From Novosphingobium sp. PhB57 (GTDB lineage: Bacteria; Pseudomonadota; Alphaproteobacteria; Sphingomonadales; Sphingomonadaceae), in contig NZ_SMBO01000004.1 in NCBI RefSeq assembly GCF_004342985.1, forward strand, positions 186,001 through 250,000: a stretch of 64,000 nucleotides of DNA, written 5' to 3'. Shown here piece after piece: positions 18,275-25,466 of the stretch. Below the pieces are notes generated by a model, which made no database searches, was not told the DNA's origin, and was given only the letters and a program-made list of their open reading frames with translations. Made by a program: the position numbers and the translations under genes. Position 1 is the first letter of the stretch; each line of letters begins with the position of its first letter.

Positions 18275-18400
18275 GAACGCCTTTCAGTCCGCACAGCTAA
18301 CATAGTGTCCGGCCCGGTGCGACGGGGAAATGCAGCCGGTTCGGCCTCTTGCCCGATAAGGCCACCGGACGTGCCGAGCGCAGGAGCGGGTCCGAGGGCT

Positions 18401-18425
18401 TGTATACCATACCCCCCTACGCTAT
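18401..18425. promoter_or_regulatory. Candidate DmeR operator with a C6 tract
   Basis: ATACC-ATACCCCCCTAC-GCTAT lies about 65 bases ahead of dmeR. RcnR/FrmR-type repressors recognise a run of G/C flanked by TA-rich half-sites (TACT-G6-N-AGTA in RcnR), and this is the only such C6 tract in the upstream gap. Confidence 0.6.
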
Positions 18426-18484
18426 TAGGCTCGCCATGACCGGATCGACGATTCCGGTGGCCAAAGTCGAAACCTGGGGAAGAA

Positions 18485-18760
18485 ATGGCTCACATCAGCG
18501 AAAACCGCGACGCACTGCTGGCACGGGTCAAGCGAATCGCCGGGCAGATTGCGGCGGTGGAACGGGCGATCGCCGGGGACGCCGACTGCACCGAAGTCCT
18601 CCACGTCGTCGCTGCGGTGCGCGGGGCCGTGAACGGCCTGTTGGACGAAGTCATCGTCGACCATCTCGAAGCGCATGTCGCGGCGCCCGGCCTTTCCGAA
18701 GAGGAGCGTCACAAGGGCGCGGAGGATCTGGCGACCGTGATCCGGAGGTATACGAAGTGA
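18485..18760 (+). CDS. dmeR: DmeR: RcnR/CsoR-family nickel/cobalt-responsive repressor
   Basis: This all-helical repressor of 91 aa belongs to the DUF156 family. The metal-site fingerprint is complete for the RcnR subgroup: His3 (MAH), Cys35 (DADCTEV), His60 and His64 (VDHLEAH). RcnR-type HCHH sites bind Ni(II)/Co(II) and release DNA, whereas FrmR and CsoR lack one or more of these residues. The conserved motif AAVRGAVNGLLDEVI is present. The stop codon overlaps the GTG start of the CDF exporter (GTGA), as in the dmeR-dmeF operon of rhizobia, so autorepression of the operon is expected through the C6-containing site upstream. Confidence 0.92.
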   Translation: MAHISENRDALLARVKRIAGQIAAVERAIAGDADCTEVLHVVAAVRGAVNGLLDEVIVDHLEAHVAAPGLSEEERHKGAEDLATVIRRYTK

Positions 18761-19746
18761 GCGGACAAGCACCCCCCATGGCCGCCCCCTTGGGCAATTT
18801 CACGCACCTCACCCATGAGCACGTCTTCCTGGGCGCTGCGCATGACGAGAATGCGCGGCGGACGCGCTGGGTGGTGGCACTCACGGCGGCGATGATGGTG
18901 GGCGAGATCATCGCCGGCTACGCAACCGGATCGATGGCGCTCCTGGCAGACGGCTTCCACATGGCCACGCATGCCGGGGCGCTCGGCGTGGCGGCCGCCG
19001 CCTATGCTTACGCGAAGCGCCACGCGCGCAGCAGCGCCTTCAGCTTCGGCACCGGCAAAGTGGGCGACCTGGCTGGCTTCGCCTCGGCGCTCGTGCTGGG
19101 CATTGTCGCCTTTGCGATCGGCGCGGAATCGCTCCTGCGCCTGTTCGAGCCCATCACGGTGGCATTTGCCGAAGCGACGTGGATCGCGGTCCTCGGCCTC
19201 GCGGTCAACATCGCCTCCGCCTTCCTTCTTTCCGGCGGTCATGATCATGGTCACCATCATGGGCATGGCCACCACCATGAGCACGGGCACGGGCACGGGC
19301 ACGGGCACGGGCATCACCATGGCCACGGCGGCGACAACAACTTGCGCTCGGCTTACGTCCATGTGCTCGCCGACGCCCTGACATCGGTGCTGGCCATCGC
19401 AGCGCTTCTCGCTGGCCGCTACCTGGGGTGGGTGTGGATGGATCCCGCCATGGGCATCGTCGGCGCGGTCGTGATCGCACGGTGGTCGTGGTCGCTGATG
19501 CGCGACACGGCGACGATCCTGCTCGACCGGACCGACGATCACGTCGCAGAGGAAGCACGGGAACTGATCGAGACGCCGGGCGACGCGCAGATCACCGACC
19601 TCCACGTCTGGAAGGTCGGCCCCGAAGCCCACTCGGCTATCGTCAGCGTGGCGGCCAGGCCGGGCATCGACGCCGCCGAAATCCGTCGCCGGCTGGTGCC
19701 GGTTCACGAGTTGCAACACCTGACGGTCGAAGTCGCACACGTCTGA
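18757..19746 (+). CDS. dmeF: DmeF: cation diffusion facilitator, Co/Ni efflux
   Basis: This inner-membrane CDF exporter has 329 aa. Six membrane helices are visible. Helix 2 carries ADGFHMATHAGAL, with His where Zn-type CDFs have Asp, which is typical of the DmeF clade. Helix 5 carries the second half-site HVLADAL. Between helices 4 and 5 lies a very His-rich cytosolic loop (about residues 160-192) containing five consecutive His-Gly pairs. The C-terminal domain has LDRTDDHVAEE and ITDLHVWKVG. The start is the GTG overlapping the dmeR stop, with GGAGG at good distance; a later ATG at 18778 has no ribosome-binding site. Regulation is by DmeR. Confidence 0.92.
   Translation: MSGQAPPMAAPLGNFTHLTHEHVFLGAAHDENARRTRWVVALTAAMMVGEIIAGYATGSMALLADGFHMATHAGALGVAAAAYAYAKRHARSSAFSFGTGKVGDLAGFASALVLGIVAFAIGAESLLRLFEPITVAFAEATWIAVLGLAVNIASAFLLSGGHDHGHHHGHGHHHEHGHGHGHGHGHHHGHGGDNNLRSAYVHVLADALTSVLAIAALLAGRYLGWVWMDPAMGIVGAVVIARWSWSLMRDTATILLDRTDDHVAEEARELIETPGDAQITDLHVWKVGPEAHSAIVSVAARPGIDAAEIRRRLVPVHELQHLTVEVAHV
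19282..19311 (+). repeat. Hexanucleotide tandem repeat (CACGGG) x5 in dmeF
   Basis: Five exact copies of CACGGG in codon register encode His-Gly repeats in the metal-binding loop. Gain or loss of units would change loop length without shifting the frame. Confidence 0.85.
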
Positions 19747-19797
19747 CGTGCGGCCGATCGGACAGCGACCTGAACCTCGAAACCAGCGCGGGACAGC

Positions 19798-20514
19798 TTG
19801 ACCAACATCGTCATCCTCACGGGAGCCGGGATTTCCGCCGAGAGCGGCATTGCCACGTTTCGAAGCTCCACCCCGCGCTGGGACGATCGCGCACTTGAAG
19901 CACTTTGTTCGGCAGAGGGCTTCGCGGCGGACCGATACAAAGCGCATGATCTCTACGACGCCAGAAGGGGCCAGCTGGCGCAAGTGGAACCCAATGCCGC
20001 CCACCTCGCCCTCGCCCGCCTCGAACGCCACTGGCAGCGCGAGAACCGGGGTGAATTCACGCTCATCACGCAGAACATCGACAATCTCCACGAGCGTGCG
20101 GGAAGCCGGCAGGTCCTGCACATGCACGGCGAATTGGACGCGGCGCGGTGCGAAAGCTGCCACCGCAGCTTCCCCTGGTCCGGCAGTCTCGCCGTTCGCG
20201 AGGATTGCCCGGCCTGCGACGAACCGGCGCTGCGACCGGACGTCGTCCTCTTCGGAGAAGCCCCCTATCACCGGCAGCGCAGCGAAGAGCTGTCGGCTCG
20301 CGCAAACCTGTTCATCGCCATCGGGACTTCGGCAACGGTGCACCCGGCCGCCGGGCTGGTGAAGCACGCCCGAAGCAACCGCGCGATCACGATCGAGGTC
20401 AATCTGCGGCGCTCGGACAGCCCGGACTTCCGCCGCTTTTTCGAAGGTCCGGCAACGCGCGAGGTTCCGGCGCTGGTCGATTACCTGACGATCGAGACCG
20501 GCGCGGAAGGCTGA
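19798..20514 (+). CDS. cobB: NAD-dependent protein deacylase (sirtuin, CobB type)
   Basis: This SIR2-family enzyme has 238 aa and removes acyl groups from protein lysines with NAD consumption. The Rossmann motif is ILTGAGISAESGIATFR. TQNIDNLHERAG gives the nicotinamide/ribose contacts, and HMHGELD carries the catalytic His. The small domain has two zinc Cys pairs, CESC and CPAC, 21 residues apart. The start is TTG (MTNIVILTGAG), placing the NAD motif at residue 9 as is normal for bacterial sirtuins, with GGGA nearby. It follows dmeF by 51 bases on the same strand, so read-through is possible, though a functional link to nickel efflux is not evident. Confidence 0.92.
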   Translation: MTNIVILTGAGISAESGIATFRSSTPRWDDRALEALCSAEGFAADRYKAHDLYDARRGQLAQVEPNAAHLALARLERHWQRENRGEFTLITQNIDNLHERAGSRQVLHMHGELDAARCESCHRSFPWSGSLAVREDCPACDEPALRPDVVLFGEAPYHRQRSEELSARANLFIAIGTSATVHPAAGLVKHARSNRAITIEVNLRRSDSPDFRRFFEGPATREVPALVDYLTIETGAEG

Positions 20515-20644
20515 CCTCGTCACACCGGTCCCAGTCAAGCGGCACGTCCGTCAGTCCCCGGCAAAGCCTCCGACAAGCCGACCCTCTTCGTTTCGCAACG
20601 GTTTCCTGTCCCTTACAAAATAAATGCTTAGCTGATATTGCATC

Positions 20645-20659
20645 TGCAACTCATTCGCA
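20645..20659. promoter_or_regulatory. Fur-box-like 7-1-7 dyad upstream of the siderophore receptor
   Basis: TGCAACT-C-ATTCGCA is read in reverse as TGCGAAT-G-AGTTGCA, with five of seven arm positions symmetric. It lies about 70 bases before the receptor start, in an AT-rich patch. It matches the better dyad before the TBDR at the right edge of the window (63803-63821). Confidence 0.5.
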
Positions 20660-20729
20660 TTAGTCCGCCGCCCGCAGATGGGGAGGCAGGGAGCTTCCCG
20701 CCTGAGCCATAGCCAGGGGAGGCTAAAAG

Positions 20730-22886
20730 ATGTCCATTCGAAGCACGATCCGCGCCCGTTATTCCGTTCCGTCCATGCTGGTGATAGGTCTGCTGACCGC
20801 CACCGCCGCCCGTGCGGAAGACACCGCGGAAGATCCCGAACCTGACGCCATCGTCGTCACCGGGGCCACGGAAACGACCGGTCTCAGCCTCTCCTCTCGC
20901 GAGACGCCGCAGTCGGTGACGGTTCTCGACAGCGCCCGCATGGAAGAACAGGGCCTTTACGACATCTCCGAAGTGATGGAGCAGATCGTCGGCATCCAGT
21001 CCAACCGCTCCAGCGCCTTGGGAACGGACGGCACCAACTACACCGCGCGCGGCTTCGCGGTGCAGAACTACCTCGTCGACGGGGTGGCCCGGCCTATCAA
21101 TATCTATGGCTTCACCGAAGACACCGCCGACATGATCGCCTACGACCGGATAGAGGTCATCCGCGGTTCGGCAGGCATGATGACCGGCACCGGCCAGCCC
21201 TCCGCGGCGATCAACATGGTCCGCAAGCGCCCCGGCACGACCACCCGCGCCACCGCCGCCGCAACGGTCGGCTCCTGGGACATGTACCGGGTCGAGGGCG
21301 ACGTTGGCGGAGCGCTGACGTCCGACGGAAAAGTGCGCGCCCGCGTGGCCGGGGCCCTGCAGGAAAACGACACTTTCATCGACCGCGAACACGTCAAGCG
21401 CCAGGCGCTCTACGGCGTGGTGGAAGCGGACCTCACCCCCAACACCCTCCTTACCGCCGGCGTGGAATATCAGAACTTCCGCAACGAAGCCGCCTCGCGC
21501 GGCGGGGTCCCGCTCTACTTCACCGATGGCACCAAGACGCATTTCGCGCGGTCGACCAATGGCGGCACGGACTGGTCGGACTTCCACCGCAAGAGCGTCA
21601 ATCTCTTCGCGTCCTTGGCCCATGATTTCAGCAGCGACTGGCATCTGGAGGTCAGCGCCGAGCACAAGTCCGGCTCTTACGACGAGACGATCGGGTACTT
21701 CTTCGGCTCGTCGATCGACAAGGATACCGGCCTTGGCGGCACGCTCTATTCCACGCGCTGGGCATCGGACCTGACGCTGGACGCCGTCTATGCCAACTTG
21801 CGCGGCAGCTTCGAGGCGCTCGGCCAGGAACAGCATATCGCCCTGAACCTGAGCCACGCCGAGTTCGACGACGACCAGACGCTCTACCCCGGCTGGTGGG
21901 ACGGCCCGGAATACATGAACTCCTCCATCAACGCCTACGAGTTCTTCGAGACCGGAAGCTACCCCAAGCCCGACCTGACGGCGACTGGCGCCCTTGGCGG
22001 CAATCGCGTTCGGACCACCAGCGCGGCAGGCGTGGCGCGGCTGAAGCCGATTGCGCCGCTCTCCATCATCGCCGGTGGACGCCTGACATGGTGGAAGCAG
22101 GACAGCTATTCGCAGGACGAAGGCGCGGCCCGGATCTGGACGCCGGGCACGCACGAGAAAGCCGTCTTCACGCCTTATGCGGGCATCGTGCTGGACTTCA
22201 CGAAGACCATCTCCGCCTATGTCAGCTACGCCAGCGTGTTCGAACCGCAGACCAAGCGCACGGTGGACGGAGACATCATCGCGCCGCTTGAAGGCAATAC
22301 TTACGAGGCCGGTCTCAAGGCCGATTTCCTCGACGGCAAGCTGAGCGCCAGTGCGGCAGTCTTCCGCATGAAGCAGGACAATTATGCCCTGGCCGACGGC
22401 GCCGGCATCTTCGCGCCGGACGGCAGCACGGCCTATCACGCGGTGTCGGGCATGAAGTCGAAGGGCTTCGAACTGGAAGTCACTGGCGAGGTGCTGCCCG
22501 GCTGGCGCGTGGCGGGCGGTTTCGCCAACGCCCGCGCGAAGGATCGCGACGGCGTGCGCCAGCTGCCGCAAGTCGCGAAGAACAGCTTCAAGATGTTCAC
22601 GACATATCGCCTGCCCGGCGACCTCGACGGCTTGACGCTGGGCGGCAACCTGACGTGGCAGGGCAAGACGACGGCAGACGGCGAAGGCCCCAACGGCGAG
22701 ATCTATACGCAAGGCAGCTTCGCGATTGTCGATCTTCTGGCAAGCTATCGCTTCTCGCAGCGGCTGTCGCTGGCGGTGCATCTCGATAACCTGTTCGACA
22801 AGACCTACTATTCGGGCCTGTTCATCGGCAGCGCGCGCTACGGTTCGCCGCGGGCCTTCACGGCATCGCTGCGCGCAAGCCTGTGA
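20730..22886 (+). CDS. TonB-dependent siderophore receptor
   Basis: This outer-membrane ferric-siderophore receptor has 718 aa (FhuE/FpvA/TIGR01783 type). The signal peptide runs to about residue 29 (TATAARA/EDT). The TonB box region is PDAIVVTG. The plug contains SSRETPQSVTVLDSARMEEQ and YTARGFAVQNYLVDGVARP, with the family hallmark IEVIRGSAGMMTGTGQPSAA and INMVRKRP. The barrel has the usual VFEPQTKR(TVDG) and LEGNTYEAGLKADFLDGKLS motifs and ends at FTASLRASL with LDNLFDKTYY. No STN domain is present, so regulation is probably by Fur alone, consistent with the dyad upstream. A strong hairpin terminator follows. Confidence 0.93.
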   Translation: MSIRSTIRARYSVPSMLVIGLLTATAARAEDTAEDPEPDAIVVTGATETTGLSLSSRETPQSVTVLDSARMEEQGLYDISEVMEQIVGIQSNRSSALGTDGTNYTARGFAVQNYLVDGVARPINIYGFTEDTADMIAYDRIEVIRGSAGMMTGTGQPSAAINMVRKRPGTTTRATAAATVGSWDMYRVEGDVGGALTSDGKVRARVAGALQENDTFIDREHVKRQALYGVVEADLTPNTLLTAGVEYQNFRNEAASRGGVPLYFTDGTKTHFARSTNGGTDWSDFHRKSVNLFASLAHDFSSDWHLEVSAEHKSGSYDETIGYFFGSSIDKDTGLGGTLYSTRWASDLTLDAVYANLRGSFEALGQEQHIALNLSHAEFDDDQTLYPGWWDGPEYMNSSINAYEFFETGSYPKPDLTATGALGGNRVRTTSAAGVARLKPIAPLSIIAGGRLTWWKQDSYSQDEGAARIWTPGTHEKAVFTPYAGIVLDFTKTISAYVSYASVFEPQTKRTVDGDIIAPLEGNTYEAGLKADFLDGKLSASAAVFRMKQDNYALADGAGIFAPDGSTAYHAVSGMKSKGFELEVTGEVLPGWRVAGGFANARAKDRDGVRQLPQVAKNSFKMFTTYRLPGDLDGLTLGGNLTWQGKTTADGEGPNGEIYTQGSFAIVDLLASYRFSQRLSLAVHLDNLFDKTYYSGLFIGSARYGSPRAFTASLRASL

Positions 22887-22922
22887 TCCGGGGCCGCCCC
22901 GGGTTTCCTGCCTGATCGAATG

Positions 22923-22954
22923 GGAAGGACGGTTCCGTCAGGAGCCGTCCTTCC
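22923..22954 (+). terminator. Hairpin terminator after the siderophore receptor
   Basis: GGAAGGACGG and CCGTCCTTCC form a perfect ten-base stem with a 12-base loop, 36 bases after the stop. It lacks a long T run but is isolated between convergent genes and may serve both strands. Confidence 0.6.
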
Positions 22955-23002
22955 GCGCCCCTGCCCGCCCCGGGGCCTTCCCCCATGCCCGCCCGCTGGC
23001 GA

Positions 23003-24388
23003 TCATGACGCGCCGCCGTCCGGCTTCGCGTCCAGGGCAAGGGTGGGGAGCAGTTCGGCTACCGTGGGATGAATGGGCACGGCCCAGCGCAGCGTATCGA
23101 TCGAAGCGCCTGCGTTCATCAGGTCGAGCACGCCGCTGATCGCCTCGTCGCCCGACGTGCCAAGAATGGCGGCGCCGAGGATTTCACGCGTTTCGGCATC
23201 GGCGACGAGCTTCATGAAGCCCAGCGTTTCCGCCTTCTCCACGGCGCGGCCGACCCGGGACATCGGACGCTTGGCCACGAGCAACGATCGGCCGCTGGCG
23301 CGGGCCTGGCTCTCGGTCATGCCGACACGGCCGAGTGGCGGATCGATGTAGAGCGCATAGCCGAGGATCCGCGCACTGACGCGGCGCGCCTCGCCGTCGA
23401 GCAGATTGGCAGTGACGATCTCGTAATCGTTCCACGCGGTGTGGGTGAAAGCCCCCTTGCCGTTACAGTCGCCGAGGGCCCAGACGCCTTCGCATGTAGT
23501 GGCGAGCTGATCGTCGACCGTGATGTAACCGCGGGCGTCGGTGGCGATCCCCGCCTTGTCGAGGCCGAGGTCGTCGGTGTTGGGTCGCCGCCCGGTGGCC
23601 AGCAGGACATGGCTGCCATGGATCGACGGCGCGCCGGTCTGGCAGTCCACCCCAACGGAGACGCCCGTTTCGTGCGGCGCCAGGCTGATGCAAGTGGCCG
23701 AAGTGCGCACCTCGATGCCTTCGGCTTCAAGGATACTGCGGATTTCCTCGGAAACGTCCTCGTCCTCCCGGGCGATCAGGCGGGGTCCCATTTCCACCAC
23801 GCTGACCCGGCTGCCGAAGCGGCGGAACATCTGCGCGAATTCCAGGCCGATATAGCTGCCGCCGATGACCACGAGATGCTGGGGCAGACTGTCGATCGCG
23901 ATCAGATCGGCATTGGTCAGGAAGGCGACATCCTTGACGCCCGGCAGATCGGGGATAGCCGGACGGCCGCCGACATTGAGGAAAATCCGGGGCGCCGACA
24001 GACGGCGCTCACCCACCGCCATGAGCCCCGGGCCGAGGAAGGCCGCATGGCCGCGAACCAGCTCAAGCCCCGGCATGCCCTGAAGCCAATCCTCGTTGCC
24101 GTGACGGGCATCGAGGATGATCCGGCGTGCCCGCTCCGCCACTTTGGCCATATCGACCGAGACCGGACCGCTGCTCACGCCGAAATCGGCACCGCGGCGG
24201 GCGAGGTGGGCGGCATAGGCGCTGGCCACCATCGTCTTGGTGGGTCTGCAGCCGGTGTTGACGCAGGTTCCCCCGACATGGCGGCGTTCGATGAGCGCGA
24301 CGGTCATTCCGGCAGCCGTCAAGCGCCCCGCCAGCGCGGGACCGGCCTGACCGGCGCCGACGATGATGGCGTCGAAATGCTCGGTCAT
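23003..24388 (-). CDS. FAD-dependent pyridine nucleotide-disulfide oxidoreductase (MerA/RclA-like)
   Basis: This flavoprotein disulfide reductase has 461 aa. The N-terminal FAD motif is IIVGAGQAGPALAGRL. The redox-active pair is in GGTCVNTGCRPTKT (Cys42 and Cys47). The NAD(P) motif is VVIGGSYIGLEFAQMF, and a second FAD motif is VWALGDCNG. The dimerisation domain ends with AVPIHPTVAELLPT, where the His-Pro pair is the catalytic base region. It is closest in pattern to mercuric-reductase-like and RclA-like proteins, but it lacks an N-terminal heavy-metal domain and the C-terminal Cys pair of true MerA, so mercury reduction is unlikely. Its start overlaps the stop of the upstream DUF4126 gene (ATGA), which makes a two-gene operon. 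Confidence 0.9.
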   Translation of the reverse strand: MTEHFDAIIVGAGQAGPALAGRLTAAGMTVALIERRHVGGTCVNTGCRPTKTMVASAYAAHLARRGADFGVSSGPVSVDMAKVAERARRIILDARHGNEDWLQGMPGLELVRGHAAFLGPGLMAVGERRLSAPRIFLNVGGRPAIPDLPGVKDVAFLTNADLIAIDSLPQHLVVIGGSYIGLEFAQMFRRFGSRVSVVEMGPRLIAREDEDVSEEIRSILEAEGIEVRTSATCISLAPHETGVSVGVDCQTGAPSIHGSHVLLATGRRPNTDDLGLDKAGIATDARGYITVDDQLATTCEGVWALGDCNGKGAFTHTAWNDYEIVTANLLDGEARRVSARILGYALYIDPPLGRVGMTESQARASGRSLLVAKRPMSRVGRAVEKAETLGFMKLVADAETREILGAAILGTSGDEAISGVLDLMNAGASIDTLRWAVPIHPTVAELLPTLALDAKPDGGAS

Positions 24389-24840
24389 ACCTGGCTCACG
24401 ATCATGACGGCCGCCGCGATTGCCACGACATCTTCCAGAAGGGCCGCCGGGCGGTCGCTTCCGAAGGCCCTGGCCAGCGCCCCTCGCGCCGCCGCGCCGC
24501 CAAGCGTGCCGACGAGGGCACCGAGCGCGCCCAGCAGAAGCCCGGCGATCAGACTGCCGCTGCCGGCGCCGATGGTCGCCCCGGAGAGCCCGCCGGTCAG
24601 GATACGGCCCCCGAACTGCACCGGTACCTTGCGGCTGGGCGTTGAGGGAAGCTTGTCGGTGACGAGTTCGCCGAGGGCCAGGACGCCGAGGATCCAGGGC
24701 GTGAAAGCATAGCCCATGAACGCGAGCGGCGTATCGGCCACATGCAGGCCGCCGAAACGCGCCGCGAAAGCCGCCGCGGCCGGAGCGGTCATCGACCGCA
24801 GGCCCGCAACGATCCCGATCAGAAAGGCCAGCACGAGCAT
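24385..24840 (-). CDS. DUF4126-type small membrane protein
   Basis: This protein of 151 aa has about four hydrophobic segments, beginning MLVLAFLIGIVAGLRSMTAP and containing GGLSGATIGAGSGSLIAGLL. The pattern resembles DUF4126 membrane proteins of unknown function. The start is supported by AAGGAG eight bases upstream. It is translationally coupled by an ATGA overlap to the disulfide oxidoreductase gene, so the two probably act together, perhaps in membrane redox homeostasis, which is inference only. Confidence 0.82.
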   Translation of the reverse strand: MLVLAFLIGIVAGLRSMTAPAAAAFAARFGGLHVADTPLAFMGYAFTPWILGVLALGELVTDKLPSTPSRKVPVQFGGRILTGGLSGATIGAGSGSLIAGLLLGALGALVGTLGGAAARGALARAFGSDRPAALLEDVVAIAAAVMIVSQV

Positions 24841-24994
24841 AAGTCGAACTCCTTATGAGTTGTTTCGCTTTTCGTTAACGCGTCTGCGGATCACTCTGGC
24901 CGGCGGCATGGCAGGAGAAGACGGCACATCGCTTGGGCCGCTGCCGGTTCGAAAGCTATACCGGCATTCCACCAAAGGCCAAGGCCGGGAGATC

Positions 24995-25084
24995 ATGGAT
25001 AGATCCAGACTGGCGCCATGTGCATCCTGCGGCCTCGGCTGTTTCGCTCAAGAACGGTATGCGCAGGCCGTCCGATCGGTCTAG
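24995..25084 (+). CDS. Possible 29-residue small protein with Cys motifs
   Basis: A short frame opens at an ATG with GGGAG five to six bases upstream and encodes 29 residues containing CASCGLGC, then ends at TAG nine bases before the next gene. The Cys spacing hints at metal or redox chemistry. There is no homology I can recall. The good ribosome-binding site is the main support; chance is a real alternative in GC-rich DNA. Confidence 0.3.
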   Translation: MDRSRLAPCASCGLGCFAQERYAQAVRSV

Positions 25085-25093
25085 ACGGCACGG

Positions 25094-25387
25094 ATGAGCC
25101 TTCTCGAACACACTCTCGCGGCCCTGGCGATCCAGGGCCTGTTTCGGCTTCTCACCGGAAACTGGTGGAGCGGGGCCGTGGCGGCCTCGGCCTATTTCCT
25201 GGGGCGTGAGGTGGCGCAGGCGGAGTATCGCTGGATCGAAGTCTACGGACATGGGCTGAGGGCGAATATGCCGTGGTGGGCGCCGATGGACCTGCGGGTA
25301 TGGCCGAAGCTCGATCAGTGGGTGGACTGGATGGGGCCGATCGCGGCCACCGGCGCGGTTGCCTGCCTGCTGAACCGCCGCCGATGA
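25094..25387 (+). CDS. Small hypothetical membrane-associated protein
   Basis: I do not recognise this 97-residue protein. It has a hydrophobic N-terminal half (LLEHTLAALAIQGLFRLL, then GAVAASAYFLGREVAQAEYR), a Trp-rich middle (MPWWAPMDLRVWPKLDQWVD) and a final hydrophobic segment before LLNRRR. The pattern of two short helices with a Trp-rich amphipathic stretch between them resembles small holin-like or phage-derived proteins, but no other phage gene is nearby. The Shine-Dalgarno sequence is weak. Codon usage is consistent with the neighbours. Confidence 0.6.
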   Translation: MSLLEHTLAALAIQGLFRLLTGNWWSGAVAASAYFLGREVAQAEYRWIEVYGHGLRANMPWWAPMDLRVWPKLDQWVDWMGPIAATGAVACLLNRRR

Positions 25388-25466
25388 GCAGAACCGTCTC
25401 GCGAGCCGTCCCGGAAGGTTCGCCGCGCGGTTGAACAGCCGTCATGGCTCGGCTTATCATGCGGCG

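Noticed and set aside
23003-24388. True mercuric reductase
   Set aside because: The redox Cys pair is present but the N-terminal metal domain, the C-terminal Cys pair and any merR/merT/merP neighbour are missing.
25094-25387. Prophage remnant based on a holin-like small protein
   Set aside because: No integrase, att repeats, lysis or structural genes lie nearby and codon use matches the neighbours.
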